From the NCBI GenBank assembly GCA_017451685.1, contig JAFTNV010000041.1, forward strand, positions 1 through 64,000: 64,000 nucleotides of DNA, given 5' to 3'. Each line of letters opens with the position of its first letter. Positions within the stretch are counted from its first letter, which is position 1. Below the pieces are notes generated by a model. The model searched no databases. It saw nothing but the letters and a program-made list of their open reading frames with translations, and was not told the DNA's origin. The position numbers and the translations under genes are program-made. This DNA is from Alistipes sp. GTDB lineage: Bacteria > Bacteroidota > Bacteroidia > Bacteroidales > Rikenellaceae. This document shows, one piece after another, positions 33,416-42,853 of the stretch.

Positions 33416-33423
33416 TAACTTTG
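33416..33423 (+). promoter_or_regulatory. -7 box for the DUF169 gene
   Basis: TAACTTTG lies 23 bp before the ATG at 33447 and inside the longer open frame from 33411. It therefore decides the start in favour of 33447. Confidence 0.5.
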
Positions 33424-33446
33424 TGAGAGAACAATATCGGAATAGT

Positions 33447-34163
33447 ATGATACCGCAGGAGTTTATCGATAAGTTTCGTGGGGCCTTTGGCGAGGCTGCG
33501 CCGTTGCCTATCGCCTTTTGGTATGGCGACGTGGCCGTTAATGCCGAGAGCCGCGTACCACGATGTATGATTGGCGCAATACGTAAGGTGTGCGAGGGTG
33601 GCGCCCTCACGCTCACTGCCGAGAATGTGCAGTGTGGCGGTGGCGGACTCTATACCGCCTTTCGCCCGATGCCCGAGCGTGTGCCTCTCTTTGTGTCGGA
33701 AACCGAGCACTACAAACAGACCCCTGAGCAGGTGCGCGACTATGTCGAAAGCCTCGAAATAGAGATTACCGCGAAGCCCTACCTTAACTTTGTAAGTGTG
33801 GATAGATTAGATAGTTGGGATGGCGTTGAGGCTGTCGTATTCTTCGCCACGCCCGACATACTCTCGGGACTGTGCACCTGGGCATTCTACGACAACGATG
33901 CCGATGACGCTGTTGTTACGAAGTTCGCATCGGGGTGTGCTGCCATCATCGCCTTTGCTTCGACCGAAAACCGCAAGGGTGGTCGCCGTTGTTTCCTTGG
34001 CATGTTCGACCCCTCGGCACGACCCCTTGTACCGAAGGATGAATTGACCTTCGCTGTGCCGATGTGTCGCTTTCGGGAGATGCTCGAAACGATGCCCGAC
34101 TCGGCACTCTATCAGAAGGCGTTTTCGGTTGTTAAGCGAAGAATAAATGGGGAGATAGGATAA
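33447..34163 (+). CDS. DUF169 family protein
   Basis: A 238-residue protein (MIPQEFIDKFRGAFG). It has the DUF169 pattern: MIGAIRKVCEGGALTLTAENVQCGGGG near the start, ATPDILSGLCTWAFYD in the middle, and CAAIIAFASTENRKGG with FDPSARPLVP later. The family has conserved cysteines and is found in anaerobes; its function is not established. A decayed copy of its C-terminus is at 2935-3053. It is followed closely by the TfoX-N gene. Confidence 0.82.
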   Translation: MIPQEFIDKFRGAFGEAAPLPIAFWYGDVAVNAESRVPRCMIGAIRKVCEGGALTLTAENVQCGGGGLYTAFRPMPERVPLFVSETEHYKQTPEQVRDYVESLEIEITAKPYLNFVSVDRLDSWDGVEAVVFFATPDILSGLCTWAFYDNDADDAVVTKFASGCAAIIAFASTENRKGGRRCFLGMFDPSARPLVPKDELTFAVPMCRFREMLETMPDSALYQKAFSVVKRRINGEIG

Positions 34164-34169
34164 CGGGCT

Positions 34170-34490
34170 ATGGCATGCAACGCTGATTTTGTGCAATATA
34201 TCGTGGACCAATGCACCGATGCGGGTGATATTTCTGCGCGAAAGATGATGGGTGACTATTGCATCTATTGCAATGGCGTGGTCTTTGGTCTTATATGCGA
34301 TAACCGCCTATACATCAAGCCCACGGAGGCGTGTTGTGCGATACTGCGCGAGGTGGTTATGCGCCCGCCCTACGACGGTGCAAAGGAGTATTTCCTAATT
34401 ACGGATGTGGACAACAGGAATTATCTGGCGGATATAGTCAGGGTGACAATTGCAAATCTCACAATACAAAAGTCTAAGAAACGAAGTTAA
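34170..34490 (+). CDS. TfoX N-terminal domain protein
   Basis: A 106-residue protein. ISARKMMGDYCIYCNGVVFGLICDNRLYIKP is the family core, as in the N-terminal domain of TfoX/Sxy. The C-terminal TfoX domain is absent, as is usual for stand-alone members. It is 6 bp downstream of the DUF169 gene and probably cotranscribed with it and the next gene. Confidence 0.85.
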   Translation: MACNADFVQYIVDQCTDAGDISARKMMGDYCIYCNGVVFGLICDNRLYIKPTEACCAILREVVMRPPYDGAKEYFLITDVDNRNYLADIVRVTIANLTIQKSKKRS

Positions 34491-34503
34491 AAGTTTGATA
34501 GTT

Positions 34504-35061
34504 ATGCGTAAGAATTTTGGAGTAAAGAGTTGGATGTATCCTATGCCGGTATTGATTGTAGCGGCGTATGATGCTGATGGAAAGCCTAATGCAATGAATG
34601 CTGCATGGGGTGGAATCTTCACAGATGACCATATCGGAATCTGTATTTCGGAGGGGCACAAAACCACGAAAAATATCCTCGCCACAAAGGCATTTACCGT
34701 AAGCATGGCGACTGTGGAACAGCTCACATCGTGCGACTATGTGGGCATAGTGTCGGGCAATAAGGAGTCCGATAAGTTTGTCAAAGCGGGATTTACGGCT
34801 ACGCGCTCGGAGGTGGTAAATGCCCCGATTATAAACGAATTACCCTTCACGTTAGAGTGCGAGGTAGTGTCATACGACAAGGAGAGCAACCACCTTGTCG
34901 GTCGCATTGTGAATGTGAGTGCCGACGAGCGTATCCTCACCGATGGTAAGGTCGACTACAGCAAGCTGCGCCCCATAACCTACGACCCCATCAACCACCA
35001 CTACATCGAGCTTGGCGCCATCGCGGGCAACGCCTTCGCGGATGGTAAGGTGTTGAAATAA
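34504..35061 (+). CDS. Flavin reductase-like (flavoredoxin) FMN-binding protein
   Basis: A 185-residue protein starting MRKNFGVKSWMYPMPVLIV. The FMN-binding split-barrel pattern is clear: PVLIVAAYDADGKPNAMNAAWGG, ICISEGHKTTKNI, AFTVSMA, and DYVGIVSGNKESDKF. Relatives reduce flavins or act as flavodoxin-like electron carriers. The frame opens at 34450, but the start at 34504 follows the TfoX-N gene cleanly. A 21-bp hairpin terminator follows. Confidence 0.88.
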   Translation: MRKNFGVKSWMYPMPVLIVAAYDADGKPNAMNAAWGGIFTDDHIGICISEGHKTTKNILATKAFTVSMATVEQLTSCDYVGIVSGNKESDKFVKAGFTATRSEVVNAPIINELPFTLECEVVSYDKESNHLVGRIVNVSADERILTDGKVDYSKLRPITYDPINHHYIELGAIAGNAFADGKVLK

Positions 35062-35066
35062 ACCAC

Positions 35067-35113
35067 ATAAAAAGTAATGGCTGACATCACACATGTCAGC
35101 CATTACTTTTTAT
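35067..35113. terminator. Strong bidirectional terminator
   Basis: A perfect 21-bp stem (35067-35087 with 35093-35113) with a 5-base loop. It has A-run and T-run shoulders and lies between convergent genes. Confidence 0.85.
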
Positions 35114-35123
35114 ATGGTGCTCG

Positions 35124-37151
35124 TTACCAGATGATAACGCGCTCCTCAACAGGCATATACATAGCATCGCCCTCGGTGATGCCAAAGGCCTCGTAGAACG
35201 ACTCGATGTTACGCAACGTAGCGTTCACGCGGTTGCGGCCGAGAGAGTGAACGTCAACCTTCGTGAGGCGCTCCTTCTCCTGGTCGGTGATGTTCTGTGC
35301 CCAGAGCGTAGCGTAGCCTATGTAGAAGCGCTGCTCGCCCGTGAAACCGTCGATATCCTCGGGGCGACCCTCAGCCCATGCGTAGTCCGTGAGGGCGGTG
35401 AAGGCAAGGCGCAAGCCACCCTGGTCGGCGATATTCTCGCCCAACGAGAACTTACCATCGGCAAACAAGCCGGGGAGAATCTCGATAGCGTTGAACTGCT
35501 CAACAAGGACATTTGTCTTGGCCTCAAATGCCGTGCGGTCCTCCTTCGTCCACCAGTCGTTCATGTTACCCATCTTGTCGAACTGCGAGCCCTGGTCGTC
35601 GAAGCCGTGGGTCATCTCGTGAGCGATAACCACGCCGATAGCGCCATAGTTCACAGCATCGTCAGCATTGGGGTTGTAGAAGGGGGGCTGAAGGATAGCT
35701 GCGGGGAAGCATATCTCGTTGGTCGTAGGCATATAGTAGGCGTTGACCATCTGAGGAGGCATCATCCACTTCTCGCGGTCTACGGGCTTGCCAACCTCGC
35801 TCATAGAGTCGGCCGTGTACCAGCGGTTAGCCTCAACGACATTCTCCCAGTACGACTTCGTGGGGTCGATGGTGAGTGTCGAGTAATCCTTCCACTTGTT
35901 GGGGTAGCCAATCTTCACCGTAAAAGCGGCGAGCTTCTCCTGAGCCTTAGCCTTGGTGTCGTCGCTCATCCAGTCGAGAGCCTCGATATGCTTAGAGAAG
36001 GCCTTCTGGATGTTCGATACCATGGTCTCCACGCGAGCCTTCTCGCTCTCGGGGAAGTACTTGGCAACATATATCTCGCCCACAGCATCCGAGAGGATAG
36101 AGTTGGGCACGCCCATGGCGCGCTTCCAGCGGGGGCGAATCTCCTCCGTGCCCGACATGGTCTTGCCGAAGAACTCGAACGATGCAAGGGCAAACTCCTC
36201 GCTGAGGTAGCCGGCAGCAGCGTCTATGTAGTGTGCTGCAACATAGGCGCGCAAAGCCTCAACATCGGCCGTGGCAAGCACGTTCATGATGTTTCTGAAC
36301 GACGATGGCTGGCTAACGACAATCTTATTAAGATTCTCAATCTTCATCGCTGCGAAGTAAGCATCCCAATCTACTGTGTTAAACTCCTTACGCACAGCAT
36401 CTACGGTGTAGGGGTTGTAGCCCTTCTGAATGTCGCGGCACTCTACGTTCGACCATGACTTCTCGGCAATGCGATCCTCGATGGCGATAACATCGTCGGC
36501 CATCTTCTCCACATCGCCCTCAACGCCGGCGAGCGTAAATATCTTTGTGAGGTAGGTGCGGTATGCAGCCTTCTTGTCGCTATTAGTCTCGTCGACGTAG
36601 TAGTCGCGGTTGCCCATGCCGAGGCCACCCTGCTCGAGGTAGAGGATGGTCATGTTGCTATCGGCGAGGTCGGCTGCGGGGTAGGCTGCGAAGAATACGC
36701 CGATGCCATCGGTGTGAAGCGCGGGGATTGATGCTATAAGTGCCTCACGCTCCGTCGTAGCCAAAATCTCGGCAACGGCAGCGCGTATAGGCTCGGCACC
36801 CTCCTTGTTCAGGCGCTCCTCGTCGAGGCCCATCTTGTAGAGATCCGAGATCTTCTGCTCGACGCTACCAAACGCGGCCTTTGACTCGGTCATCTCCTCG
36901 AAGAGCTCGTTGATGCGTGTCTCGTTGTTGTCGCGGAGAACATCGAAAGAGCCGTAGCGTGAGTACTCGGGCTTAAGCGGGTTATTCTTCTGCCAACCAC
37001 CCGTGGCCCACTGGTAGAAGTCGTCCTTGAGGTTTATCGCCTCGTCGAAGTTGTTCTTGTCGATGGCGGGTACCACGTCGCCCGTCTCGGCAATGTTTGC
37101 GCAAGCTGAAACCATAAGTGCTGTCGCAAGGATTAGTGTTAACTTTTTCAT
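35124..37151 (-). CDS. pepO: M13-family metalloendopeptidase, lipoprotein
   Basis: A 675-residue neprilysin-like protein with a lipobox (SAC, C17). The zinc site HEMTH is at H511-H515, with the downstream GENIADQGG supplying the third ligand glutamate. The N-terminal peptidase M13_N domain (about 35-420) and the C-terminal catalytic domain are both present, at the family's usual length. It cleaves short peptides outside the cytoplasm. It lies 36 bp downstream of pgk on the same strand. Confidence 0.93.
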   Translation of the reverse strand: MKKLTLILATALMVSACANIAETGDVVPAIDKNNFDEAINLKDDFYQWATGGWQKNNPLKPEYSRYGSFDVLRDNNETRINELFEEMTESKAAFGSVEQKISDLYKMGLDEERLNKEGAEPIRAAVAEILATTEREALIASIPALHTDGIGVFFAAYPAADLADSNMTILYLEQGGLGMGNRDYYVDETNSDKKAAYRTYLTKIFTLAGVEGDVEKMADDVIAIEDRIAEKSWSNVECRDIQKGYNPYTVDAVRKEFNTVDWDAYFAAMKIENLNKIVVSQPSSFRNIMNVLATADVEALRAYVAAHYIDAAAGYLSEEFALASFEFFGKTMSGTEEIRPRWKRAMGVPNSILSDAVGEIYVAKYFPESEKARVETMVSNIQKAFSKHIEALDWMSDDTKAKAQEKLAAFTVKIGYPNKWKDYSTLTIDPTKSYWENVVEANRWYTADSMSEVGKPVDREKWMMPPQMVNAYYMPTTNEICFPAAILQPPFYNPNADDAVNYGAIGVVIAHEMTHGFDDQGSQFDKMGNMNDWWTKEDRTAFEAKTNVLVEQFNAIEILPGLFADGKFSLGENIADQGGLRLAFTALTDYAWAEGRPEDIDGFTGEQRFYIGYATLWAQNITDQEKERLTKVDVHSLGRNRVNATLRNIESFYEAFGITEGDAMYMPVEERVIIW

Positions 37152-37187
37152 TATCGGTTTGTTGTTTAGGTTTTCGTGTTTGTGAGC

Positions 37188-38450
37188 CTACTTGCGGATG
37201 GCTGCTACGCCCGGGAGCTCCTTGCCCTCCATGTACTCAAGCAATGCACCGCCACCGGTAGAAACGTATGACACCTTGTCTGCCAAGCCAAACTTGTTGA
37301 CACATGCCACCGAGTCGCCACCACCGATAAGCGAGTAGGCGCCATTCTTCTCCGTAGCCTCGGCAATAGCCTCGGCAACGGCACGTGAGCCTGTCGAGAA
37401 CTTGTCAATCTCGAACACGCCTACGGGACCATTCCAAAGAATCGTCTTGCAGCCAAGGATGTGCTCGCGGAACTTAGCCTTACCGCCCGTGGCGATATCG
37501 ACACCCTCCCACGCGTCGGGGATGTTGTTCGCGGGCGCCTCCTTCGTGTTTGCTGTCTCGGCAAAGTCGTCGCAGATAAGCGCGTCGGGCGAGCGAAGGA
37601 TGGTGATACCCTTCTCCTCGGCCTTCTTCAAAATATCGAGAGCTACGGGGAACATGTCGGGCTCGCAGATAGACTTACCCTCCTTGCCACCCTCGGCACC
37701 GGCAAACGTATAGGTCATACCGCCACCAATGATGATCGAGTCGACCTTCTCCATGAGCTTCTCGATAATGGTAATCTTCGTTGATACCTTCGAGCCACCG
37801 ATGATAGCGCAGAAGGGGCGCTCGGGGTTCTGCATAACGCCGTCGATAGCCTTCAACTCGTTCTCCATGACGTAGCCGAACATCTTATCCTGAGGGAAGT
37901 AGTCGGCGATGAGTGCTGTTGAGGCGTGTGCGCGGTGTGCCGTACCGAAGGCGTCGTTCACGTAGCAATCGGCATACGACGCAAGGCGCTTAACGAACTC
38001 CTTCTGCGACTCCTTCACAGCCTTCTTTGCCTCCTTCTTCTCCTCGTCCGAGGCATCCTCCGCAAGGCCGCGGGGCTTACCCTCCTCCTCGGCATAGAAG
38101 CGCAGGTTCTCAAGGAGCATCACCTCGCCGGGCTTAAGGTTGCGAGCCATCTCGGCAGCCTTCTCGCCCATGCAGTCGCCCGCAAACATAATCTTAACGC
38201 CGAGGCGCTCCTCGATGGCGTAGATGATCTGCTCCAACGAGTACTTGGGGTCGGGGTTCTTCTTTGGGCGGCCGAGGTGCGACATGAGAATCACCGAGCC
38301 ACCGCCGGCCAACACCCTCTTAATCGTGGGTATGGCGGCACGAATACGTGTGTCGTCAGTAACCTTACCCTCGGCGTTGAGGGGCACGTTGAAGTCTACG
38401 CGAATGATGGCGCGCTTGCCAGCGAAATTGTAATTGTCGATTGCAAACAT
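37188..38450 (-). CDS. pgk: Phosphoglycerate kinase
   Basis: A 420-residue glycolytic enzyme. The N-terminal signature is [14 protein letters not shown], and [20 protein letters not shown] and [13 protein letters not shown] are typical. The nucleotide-binding C-terminal motif is [13 protein letters not shown]. It converts 1,3-bisphosphoglycerate and ADP to 3-phosphoglycerate and ATP. The gene is divergent from transketolase. A -7 box TACCTTTG lies at 38496-38489. Confidence 0.97.
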   Translation of the reverse strand: MFAIDNYNFAGKRAIIRVDFNVPLNAEGKVTDDTRIRAAIPTIKRVLAGGGSVILMSHLGRPKKNPDPKYSLEQIIYAIEERLGVKIMFAGDCMGEKAAEMARNLKPGEVMLLENLRFYAEEEGKPRGLAEDASDEEKKEAKKAVKESQKEFVKRLASYADCYVNDAFGTAHRAHASTALIADYFPQDKMFGYVMENELKAIDGVMQNPERPFCAIIGGSKVSTKITIIEKLMEKVDSIIIGGGMTYTFAGAEGGKEGKSICEPDMFPVALDILKKAEEKGITILRSPDALICDDFAETANTKEAPANNIPDAWEGVDIATGGKAKFREHILGCKTILWNGPVGVFEIDKFSTGSRAVAEAIAEATEKNGAYSLIGGGDSVACVNKFGLADKVSYVSTGGGALLEYMEGKELPGVAAIRK

Positions 38451-38488
38451 AGTATTATCTTTTTTAGTTTAACGTCAAAAATACGCCA

Positions 38489-38496
38489 CAAAGGTA
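38489..38496 (-). promoter_or_regulatory. -7 box for pgk
   Basis: The minus strand reads TACCTTTG, 39 bp before the start codon. Confidence 0.5.
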
Positions 38497-38646
38497 CTTA
38501 AAATTTTTTAATAATAGCGCTACGTACCTATGTAATAATGCAGTCGCACCCCTTTTTATTATACCCTTGCAACACTTTGTCATGCAAGAAACGTGAAATA
38601 GTGTAAAAAAATAGCCGACGAGGGGCAACTTTTAGGAAAGTTTTAG

Positions 38647-38654
38647 TACCTTTG
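38647..38654 (+). promoter_or_regulatory. -7 box for tkt
   Basis: TACCTTTG about 80 bp before the start codon. Confidence 0.5.
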
Positions 38655-38734
38655 TATGATGTATGGGCTATGCCTTGTTGTAGCCCTGTGATGTGGGAGC
38701 AATACTTAACTAAAATATAAAATTACTATTAACT

Positions 38735-40759
38735 ATGGAGAATAATAAGCTTCAGCGTGCAGCCGACAACATTCGTATCTTGGCTGCCTCGATGGTTGAG
38801 AAGGCAAAGTCTGGTCACCCGGGTGGTGCTATGGGTGGTGCCGACTTCATCAACGTGCTCTACACCGAGTTTTTGCGTTACGACCCCGACAACATGGCTT
38901 ATCCCCATCGTGACCGTATGTTCCTCGACCCCGGCCACATGTCGCCCATGCTCTATGCGGTGCTGTCGTTGGCAGGCAACTACACGACCGAGGACTTGCA
39001 GTCGTTGCGTCAGTGGGGTAGCGTGACCCCGGGACACCCCGAGGTAGATGTGTTGCGTGGCGTGGAGAACACCTCGGGCCCTCTGGGTCAGGGTCATGCC
39101 ATGGCTCTCGGTGCTGCTATCGCTGAGCGCTTCATGGTGGCACGCTTTGGCGAGTGGATGGCACATAAGACCTACGCCTTTATCTCGGATGGCGCCGTGC
39201 AGGAGGAGATATCGCAGGGTGTGGGCCGCATCGCTGGTCACCTCGGCCTCGCAAACCTCATTATGTACTACGACTCGAACAACATCCAGCTCTCGACGAA
39301 GTGCGACGAGGTGGATACCGAGGATATCGCGATGAAGTATCGTGCATGGAACTGGAATGTCATCACCGTAAATGGCCAGTCTATCGACGAGATACGCGCA
39401 GCACTCAAGGCTGCCAATGCCGAGACGGAGCACCCCACGCTCATCATCGGTAAGACAACGATGGGCTATGGCGCCCGCAAGGCCGATGGCACGAGCTTCG
39501 AGAATCAGGTGTCGACGCACGGTCAGCCCCTCACGGCTGCCGGTGCCGATATTGCAGCCACTATTAAGAACCTCGGTGGCAATCCCGACGAGCCCTTTGC
39601 CGTATTCGAGGAGTCGAAGGAGATATACGCAGCACGTCGCGAGGAGCTTCGCGCGTGGGCTAAGGAGATGCAGACAAAGGAGGCGGCGTGGCGTAAGGAA
39701 AACCCTGCACTTGCCGAGAAGATGGACAACTTCTACTCTGGCAAGCTCCCCGAGATTGACTACTCGAAGATCGAGCTAAAGCCCGACCAGGCAACACGTG
39801 CAGCGTCAGCCACGATGCTCGGATACTTCGCCGAGAATGTGGAGAATATGGTCGTGGCCTCGGCCGACCTCTCTAACTCGGATAAGACCGACGGCTTCCT
39901 GAAGAAGACCAAGGCCTTCACCAAGGGTGACTTTACGGGTAACTTCTTCCAGGCAGGTGTTGCCGAGCTTACTATGGCGTGCGTGATGAATGGTATGGCG
40001 CTCCACGGCGGTATAATCCCCGCGTGCGGTACCTTCTTCGTATTCTCTGACTATATGAAGCCCGCAGTGCGTCTCTCGGCCCTCATGCGCCAGCATGTCA
40101 TCTACATCTGGACTCACGACTCATTCCGCGTGGGCGAGGATGGCCCTACGCACGAGCCCGTGGAGCACGAGATACAGATACGCCTTATGGAGCAGGTGCG
40201 CAACCACTCGGGCGAGCGCTCGATGCTCGTTCTTCGTCCTGCCGACTCGGAGGAGACCGTGGCAGCATGGAAGATGGCCCTGGAGGAGCAGCGCCCTGTG
40301 GCCCTCATCCTCTCGCGCCAGAATATCAAGTCGTTGCCGGCACTCAGTGGCAGCTCACGTCGTGAGGAGGCCATGCAGGCGGAGCGTGGTGGCTATGTTG
40401 TGATGGAGGCTCCGAATGCTAAGGTTACGCTTGTGGCTACCGGCTCGGAGGTGTCTACCCTCGTTGAGGGTGCCGAGGAGCTCGCTAAGGAGGGTATCGC
40501 TACGCGCGTGGTGTCTATCCCGAGTGAGGGTCTCTTCCGCGACCAGAGTGCTGAGTATCAGGCTGCTGTCCTTGGCACGCTGCCTCGCTACGGTATGACC
40601 TCGGGCTTGTCGATGAATCTCCGTGGCCTCGTTGGCCAGGAGGGCTTCATCCACGGCTTCGACCACTTCGGCTACTCTGCCCCCTTCAAGGTTCTCGACG
40701 AGAAGTTCGGCTATAACGGTAAGACCGTTGCCGAGGAGGTTAAGGCTATGCTTAAGTAG
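38735..40759 (+). CDS. tkt: Transketolase
   Basis: A 674-residue thiamine-diphosphate enzyme. It starts with the family's RAADNIRILAASMVEKAKSGHPGGAMGGADF. The ThDP motif begins at GDG-equivalent SDGAVQEEISQGV and continues to NNIQL. The pyrimidine domain has THDSFRVGEDGPTHEPVEH. The C-terminal domain follows from about 540. It transfers two-carbon units between sugar phosphates in the pentose phosphate pathway. It is followed 49 bp later by kbl. Confidence 0.97.
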   Translation: MENNKLQRAADNIRILAASMVEKAKSGHPGGAMGGADFINVLYTEFLRYDPDNMAYPHRDRMFLDPGHMSPMLYAVLSLAGNYTTEDLQSLRQWGSVTPGHPEVDVLRGVENTSGPLGQGHAMALGAAIAERFMVARFGEWMAHKTYAFISDGAVQEEISQGVGRIAGHLGLANLIMYYDSNNIQLSTKCDEVDTEDIAMKYRAWNWNVITVNGQSIDEIRAALKAANAETEHPTLIIGKTTMGYGARKADGTSFENQVSTHGQPLTAAGADIAATIKNLGGNPDEPFAVFEESKEIYAARREELRAWAKEMQTKEAAWRKENPALAEKMDNFYSGKLPEIDYSKIELKPDQATRAASATMLGYFAENVENMVVASADLSNSDKTDGFLKKTKAFTKGDFTGNFFQAGVAELTMACVMNGMALHGGIIPACGTFFVFSDYMKPAVRLSALMRQHVIYIWTHDSFRVGEDGPTHEPVEHEIQIRLMEQVRNHSGERSMLVLRPADSEETVAAWKMALEEQRPVALILSRQNIKSLPALSGSSRREEAMQAERGGYVVMEAPNAKVTLVATGSEVSTLVEGAEELAKEGIATRVVSIPSEGLFRDQSAEYQAAVLGTLPRYGMTSGLSMNLRGLVGQEGFIHGFDHFGYSAPFKVLDEKFGYNGKTVAEEVKAMLK

Positions 40760-40808
40760 ATGTGACAAAAGAGTAAACAAAACAATAATAACTAAAACTA
40801 TTACGACT

Positions 40809-41996
40809 ATGTACGGAAAATTTCAGCAGCATTTGCAGAACGAGCTGGCCGAGATTAAGGCAGCAGGCTTGTACAAGACCGAGCGTATTATCGAGTCGCC
40901 CCAGCGTGCAGAGATAGATGTGGCTAACCGCCCCGTGTTGAACTTCTGCGCCAACAACTACCTTGGCCTCTCGGACAACCAGCGCCTCATCGACGCCGCT
41001 AAGCGCGCTATGGACGAGCGTGGCTTCGGTATGTCGTCAGTACGCTTCATCTGTGGTTGCCAGGATATGCACAAGGAGCTCGAGAAGGCTATCGCCGACT
41101 ACTTCGGCACGGAGGATACCATCCTCTACGCTGCATGCTTCGATGCTAATGGCGGTGTCTTCGAGCCTCTCTTCACGGCCGAGGATGCTATCATCTCGGA
41201 TGCCCTCAACCACGCCTCTATCATCGACGGCGTGCGCCTCTGCAAGGCTCAGCGCTACCGCTACGCCAATGCCGACATGGCAGAGTTGGAGGAGTGCTTG
41301 AAGCAGGCTCAGGCACAGCGCTTCCGCATCATCGTTACCGATGGTGTATTCTCGATGGACGGTAATGCTGCTCCGCTGGATAAGATTTGCGAGTTGGCAG
41401 AGAAGTACGATGCCCTCGTTATGGTTGATGAGTGCCACTCGGCAGGTGTCCTCGGCAAGACGGGCCGTGGTATCACCGAGCTCTACGACCTCCGCGGCAA
41501 GGTAGACATCCTCACGGGTACCCTCGGCAAGGCCTTTGGTGGTGCTGTGGGTGGCTTCACGACGGGTCGCAAGGAGATTATCGACATGCTCCGCCAGCGC
41601 TCACGCCCCTACCTCTTCTCTAACTCATTGCCCCCTGCCGTTGTGGGTGCTTCGATCGAGATGTTCAAGATGCTCGAGGAGAGCGATGCTCTTCACGATA
41701 AGCTTGTTGCCAATGTTGAGCACTTCCGCTCGAAGATGGTTGCTGCCGGCTTCGACATCAAGCCTACGCAGTCGGCTATCTGTGCCGTTATGCTCTACGA
41801 TGCTAAGCTCTCGCAGGACTTCGCCGCAGAGTTGCAGCAGGAGGGTGTATTCGTAACCGGCTTCTACTACCCCGTAGTACCTAAGGGTCAGGCCCGTATC
41901 CGCGTTCAGGTATCTGCCGGCCACACTACCGAGCAGCTCGACCGTTGCGTTGAGGCCTTCATTAAGGTGGGTAAGAAGCTCAACGTCCTCAAGTAA
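40809..41996 (+). CDS. kbl: 2-amino-3-ketobutyrate CoA ligase (glycine C-acetyltransferase)
   Basis: A 395-residue PLP enzyme of the alpha-oxoamine synthase family. The PLP lysine is in TGTLGKAFGG, and VDECHSAGVLGKTGRGI and NFCANNYLGLSDN are family signatures. It cleaves 2-amino-3-oxobutyrate to glycine and acetyl-CoA in threonine breakdown. No threonine dehydrogenase is adjacent. The start MYGKFQQHLQ gives the family's length; the longer frame overlaps tkt. A terminator follows. Confidence 0.93.
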   Translation: MYGKFQQHLQNELAEIKAAGLYKTERIIESPQRAEIDVANRPVLNFCANNYLGLSDNQRLIDAAKRAMDERGFGMSSVRFICGCQDMHKELEKAIADYFGTEDTILYAACFDANGGVFEPLFTAEDAIISDALNHASIIDGVRLCKAQRYRYANADMAELEECLKQAQAQRFRIIVTDGVFSMDGNAAPLDKICELAEKYDALVMVDECHSAGVLGKTGRGITELYDLRGKVDILTGTLGKAFGGAVGGFTTGRKEIIDMLRQRSRPYLFSNSLPPAVVGASIEMFKMLEESDALHDKLVANVEHFRSKMVAAGFDIKPTQSAICAVMLYDAKLSQDFAAELQQEGVFVTGFYYPVVPKGQARIRVQVSAGHTTEQLDRCVEAFIKVGKKLNVLK

Positions 41997-42034
41997 TTTC
42001 TTGTGATAAGGGGCCTACTTCGGCACCTCAGTCA

Positions 42035-42078
42035 AAAGCCCGAATGGGAAATACGTCAGTATGTCCCATCCGGGCTTT
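42035..42078 (+). terminator. kbl terminator
   Basis: An outer 8-bp stem (42035-42042 with 42071-42078) and an inner 6-bp stem (42044-42049 with 42064-42069), ending in CTTTCT. The stop codon is 38 bp upstream. Confidence 0.65.
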
Positions 42079-42175
42079 CTCGTGTCGGCACCAAATTATA
42101 CCCCTTCTCGCAAGAAATTGGCGTGCAACCCTCATCGAACCCAATATTAACCCATTATCCCCATAAAAAATTACC

Positions 42176-42259
42176 CACTACTCACTACTCATTACTCACT
42201 ACTCATTACTCACTACTCATTACTCACTACTCATTACTCACTACTCACTACTCACTACT
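42176..42259. repeat. Heptanucleotide tandem array, (CAYTACT)12
   Basis: Twelve perfect 7-bp units, mostly alternating CACTACT and CATTACT, with three CACTACT at the end. It lies upstream of the queD-polA promoters. Arrays of this kind mutate by slippage. Confidence 0.9.
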
Positions 42260-42273
42260 AATTAAAAAAGTAG

Positions 42274-42296
42274 TATCTTTGCCGTCGTAACGACGG
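42274..42296 (+). promoter_or_regulatory. Upstream -7 box with hairpin (duplicate)
   Basis: TATCTTTG at 42274-42281 is followed by a 6-bp hairpin (CCGTCG/CGACGG). The 20 bases from GTATCTTTG are nearly the same as those at the second promoter at 42362. It may be an extra promoter or a duplication. Confidence 0.45.
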
Positions 42297-42339
42297 TCCT
42301 ATTACAGTAATGTTTTACATCTTGTTATGGCGTCACGTG

Positions 42340-42369
42340 TTGCACTCTTATTTCTTTTTTGTATCTTTG
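42340..42369 (+). promoter_or_regulatory. Promoter of queD-polA
   Basis: TTG at 42340-42342, a 19-bp spacer, and TATCTTTG at 42362-42369. It lies 28 bp from the queD start and excludes the longer frame that opens at 42359. Confidence 0.7.
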
Positions 42370-42397
42370 CCATCGTAACGCTATAAACCACACAGCG

Positions 42398-42850
42398 ATG
42401 TCAATAATACGACTTACTAAGGAGTTTACCTTCGAGGCAGCACACATGCTCGAGGGTTACGATGGCCTCTGCCGCGAGATTCACGGTCACTCGTACCGTC
42501 TCTTTGTCACGGTCAAGGGCGAGCCCGAGACCGACCCTGCCTCGCCAAAGCTCGGCATGGTCATGGACTTCGGTGCTTTGAAGCGCATAGTTAACGAGCA
42601 GATTGTCGACCGCCTCGACCACGCCTTCATGATGCGACGCACGGAGGCTGCCGAGGAGCTTGCCGAGACCCTTGGCATGCAGTTCTCGAAGGTGGTGCTC
42701 ACCGACTATCAGCCCACGTGCGAGAATATGTTGAGCGACTTTGCCGAGAGGCTCCTGGGTGCTCTCCCCGACGAGGTGGAGCTATGTGCACTTAAGTTGC
42801 ACGAGACGGCAACATCGTTTGCCGAGTGGTACGCTGCGGATAACCTATAA
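42398..42850 (+). CDS. queD: 6-carboxytetrahydropterin synthase (QueD-like)
   Basis: A 150-residue member of the 6-pyruvoyl-tetrahydropterin synthase family. The zinc-binding histidines are in FEAAHML and HGHSYRL, and DFGALKR, LDHAF and HETATSFAEW are family motifs. It makes 6-carboxytetrahydropterin from dihydroneopterin triphosphate on the route to queuosine. The catalytic cysteine motif is CREIHGHSY. The start at 42398 follows the promoter. polA starts 3 bp after its stop. Confidence 0.9.
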   Translation: MSIIRLTKEFTFEAAHMLEGYDGLCREIHGHSYRLFVTVKGEPETDPASPKLGMVMDFGALKRIVNEQIVDRLDHAFMMRRTEAAEELAETLGMQFSKVVLTDYQPTCENMLSDFAERLLGALPDEVELCALKLHETATSFAEWYAADNL

Positions 42851-42853
42851 ACG

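Larger units (their letters stand above)
38451..38734. other. Divergent pgk/tkt promoter region
   Basis: No gene is seen. The region holds a minus-strand -7 box (38489-38496, TACCTTTG, for pgk) and a plus-strand -7 box (38647-38654, TACCTTTG, for tkt). No clear -33 elements were found. The stretch is AT-rich. Confidence 0.6.

Noticed and set aside
35247..36458. 403-codon frame opposite the M13 peptidase gene
   Set aside because: A shadow frame; the opposite strand encodes the complete peptidase.
42003..42290. 95-codon frame through the CAYTACT array
   Set aside because: It is a product of the 7-bp repeat and runs through the kbl terminator; not a gene.
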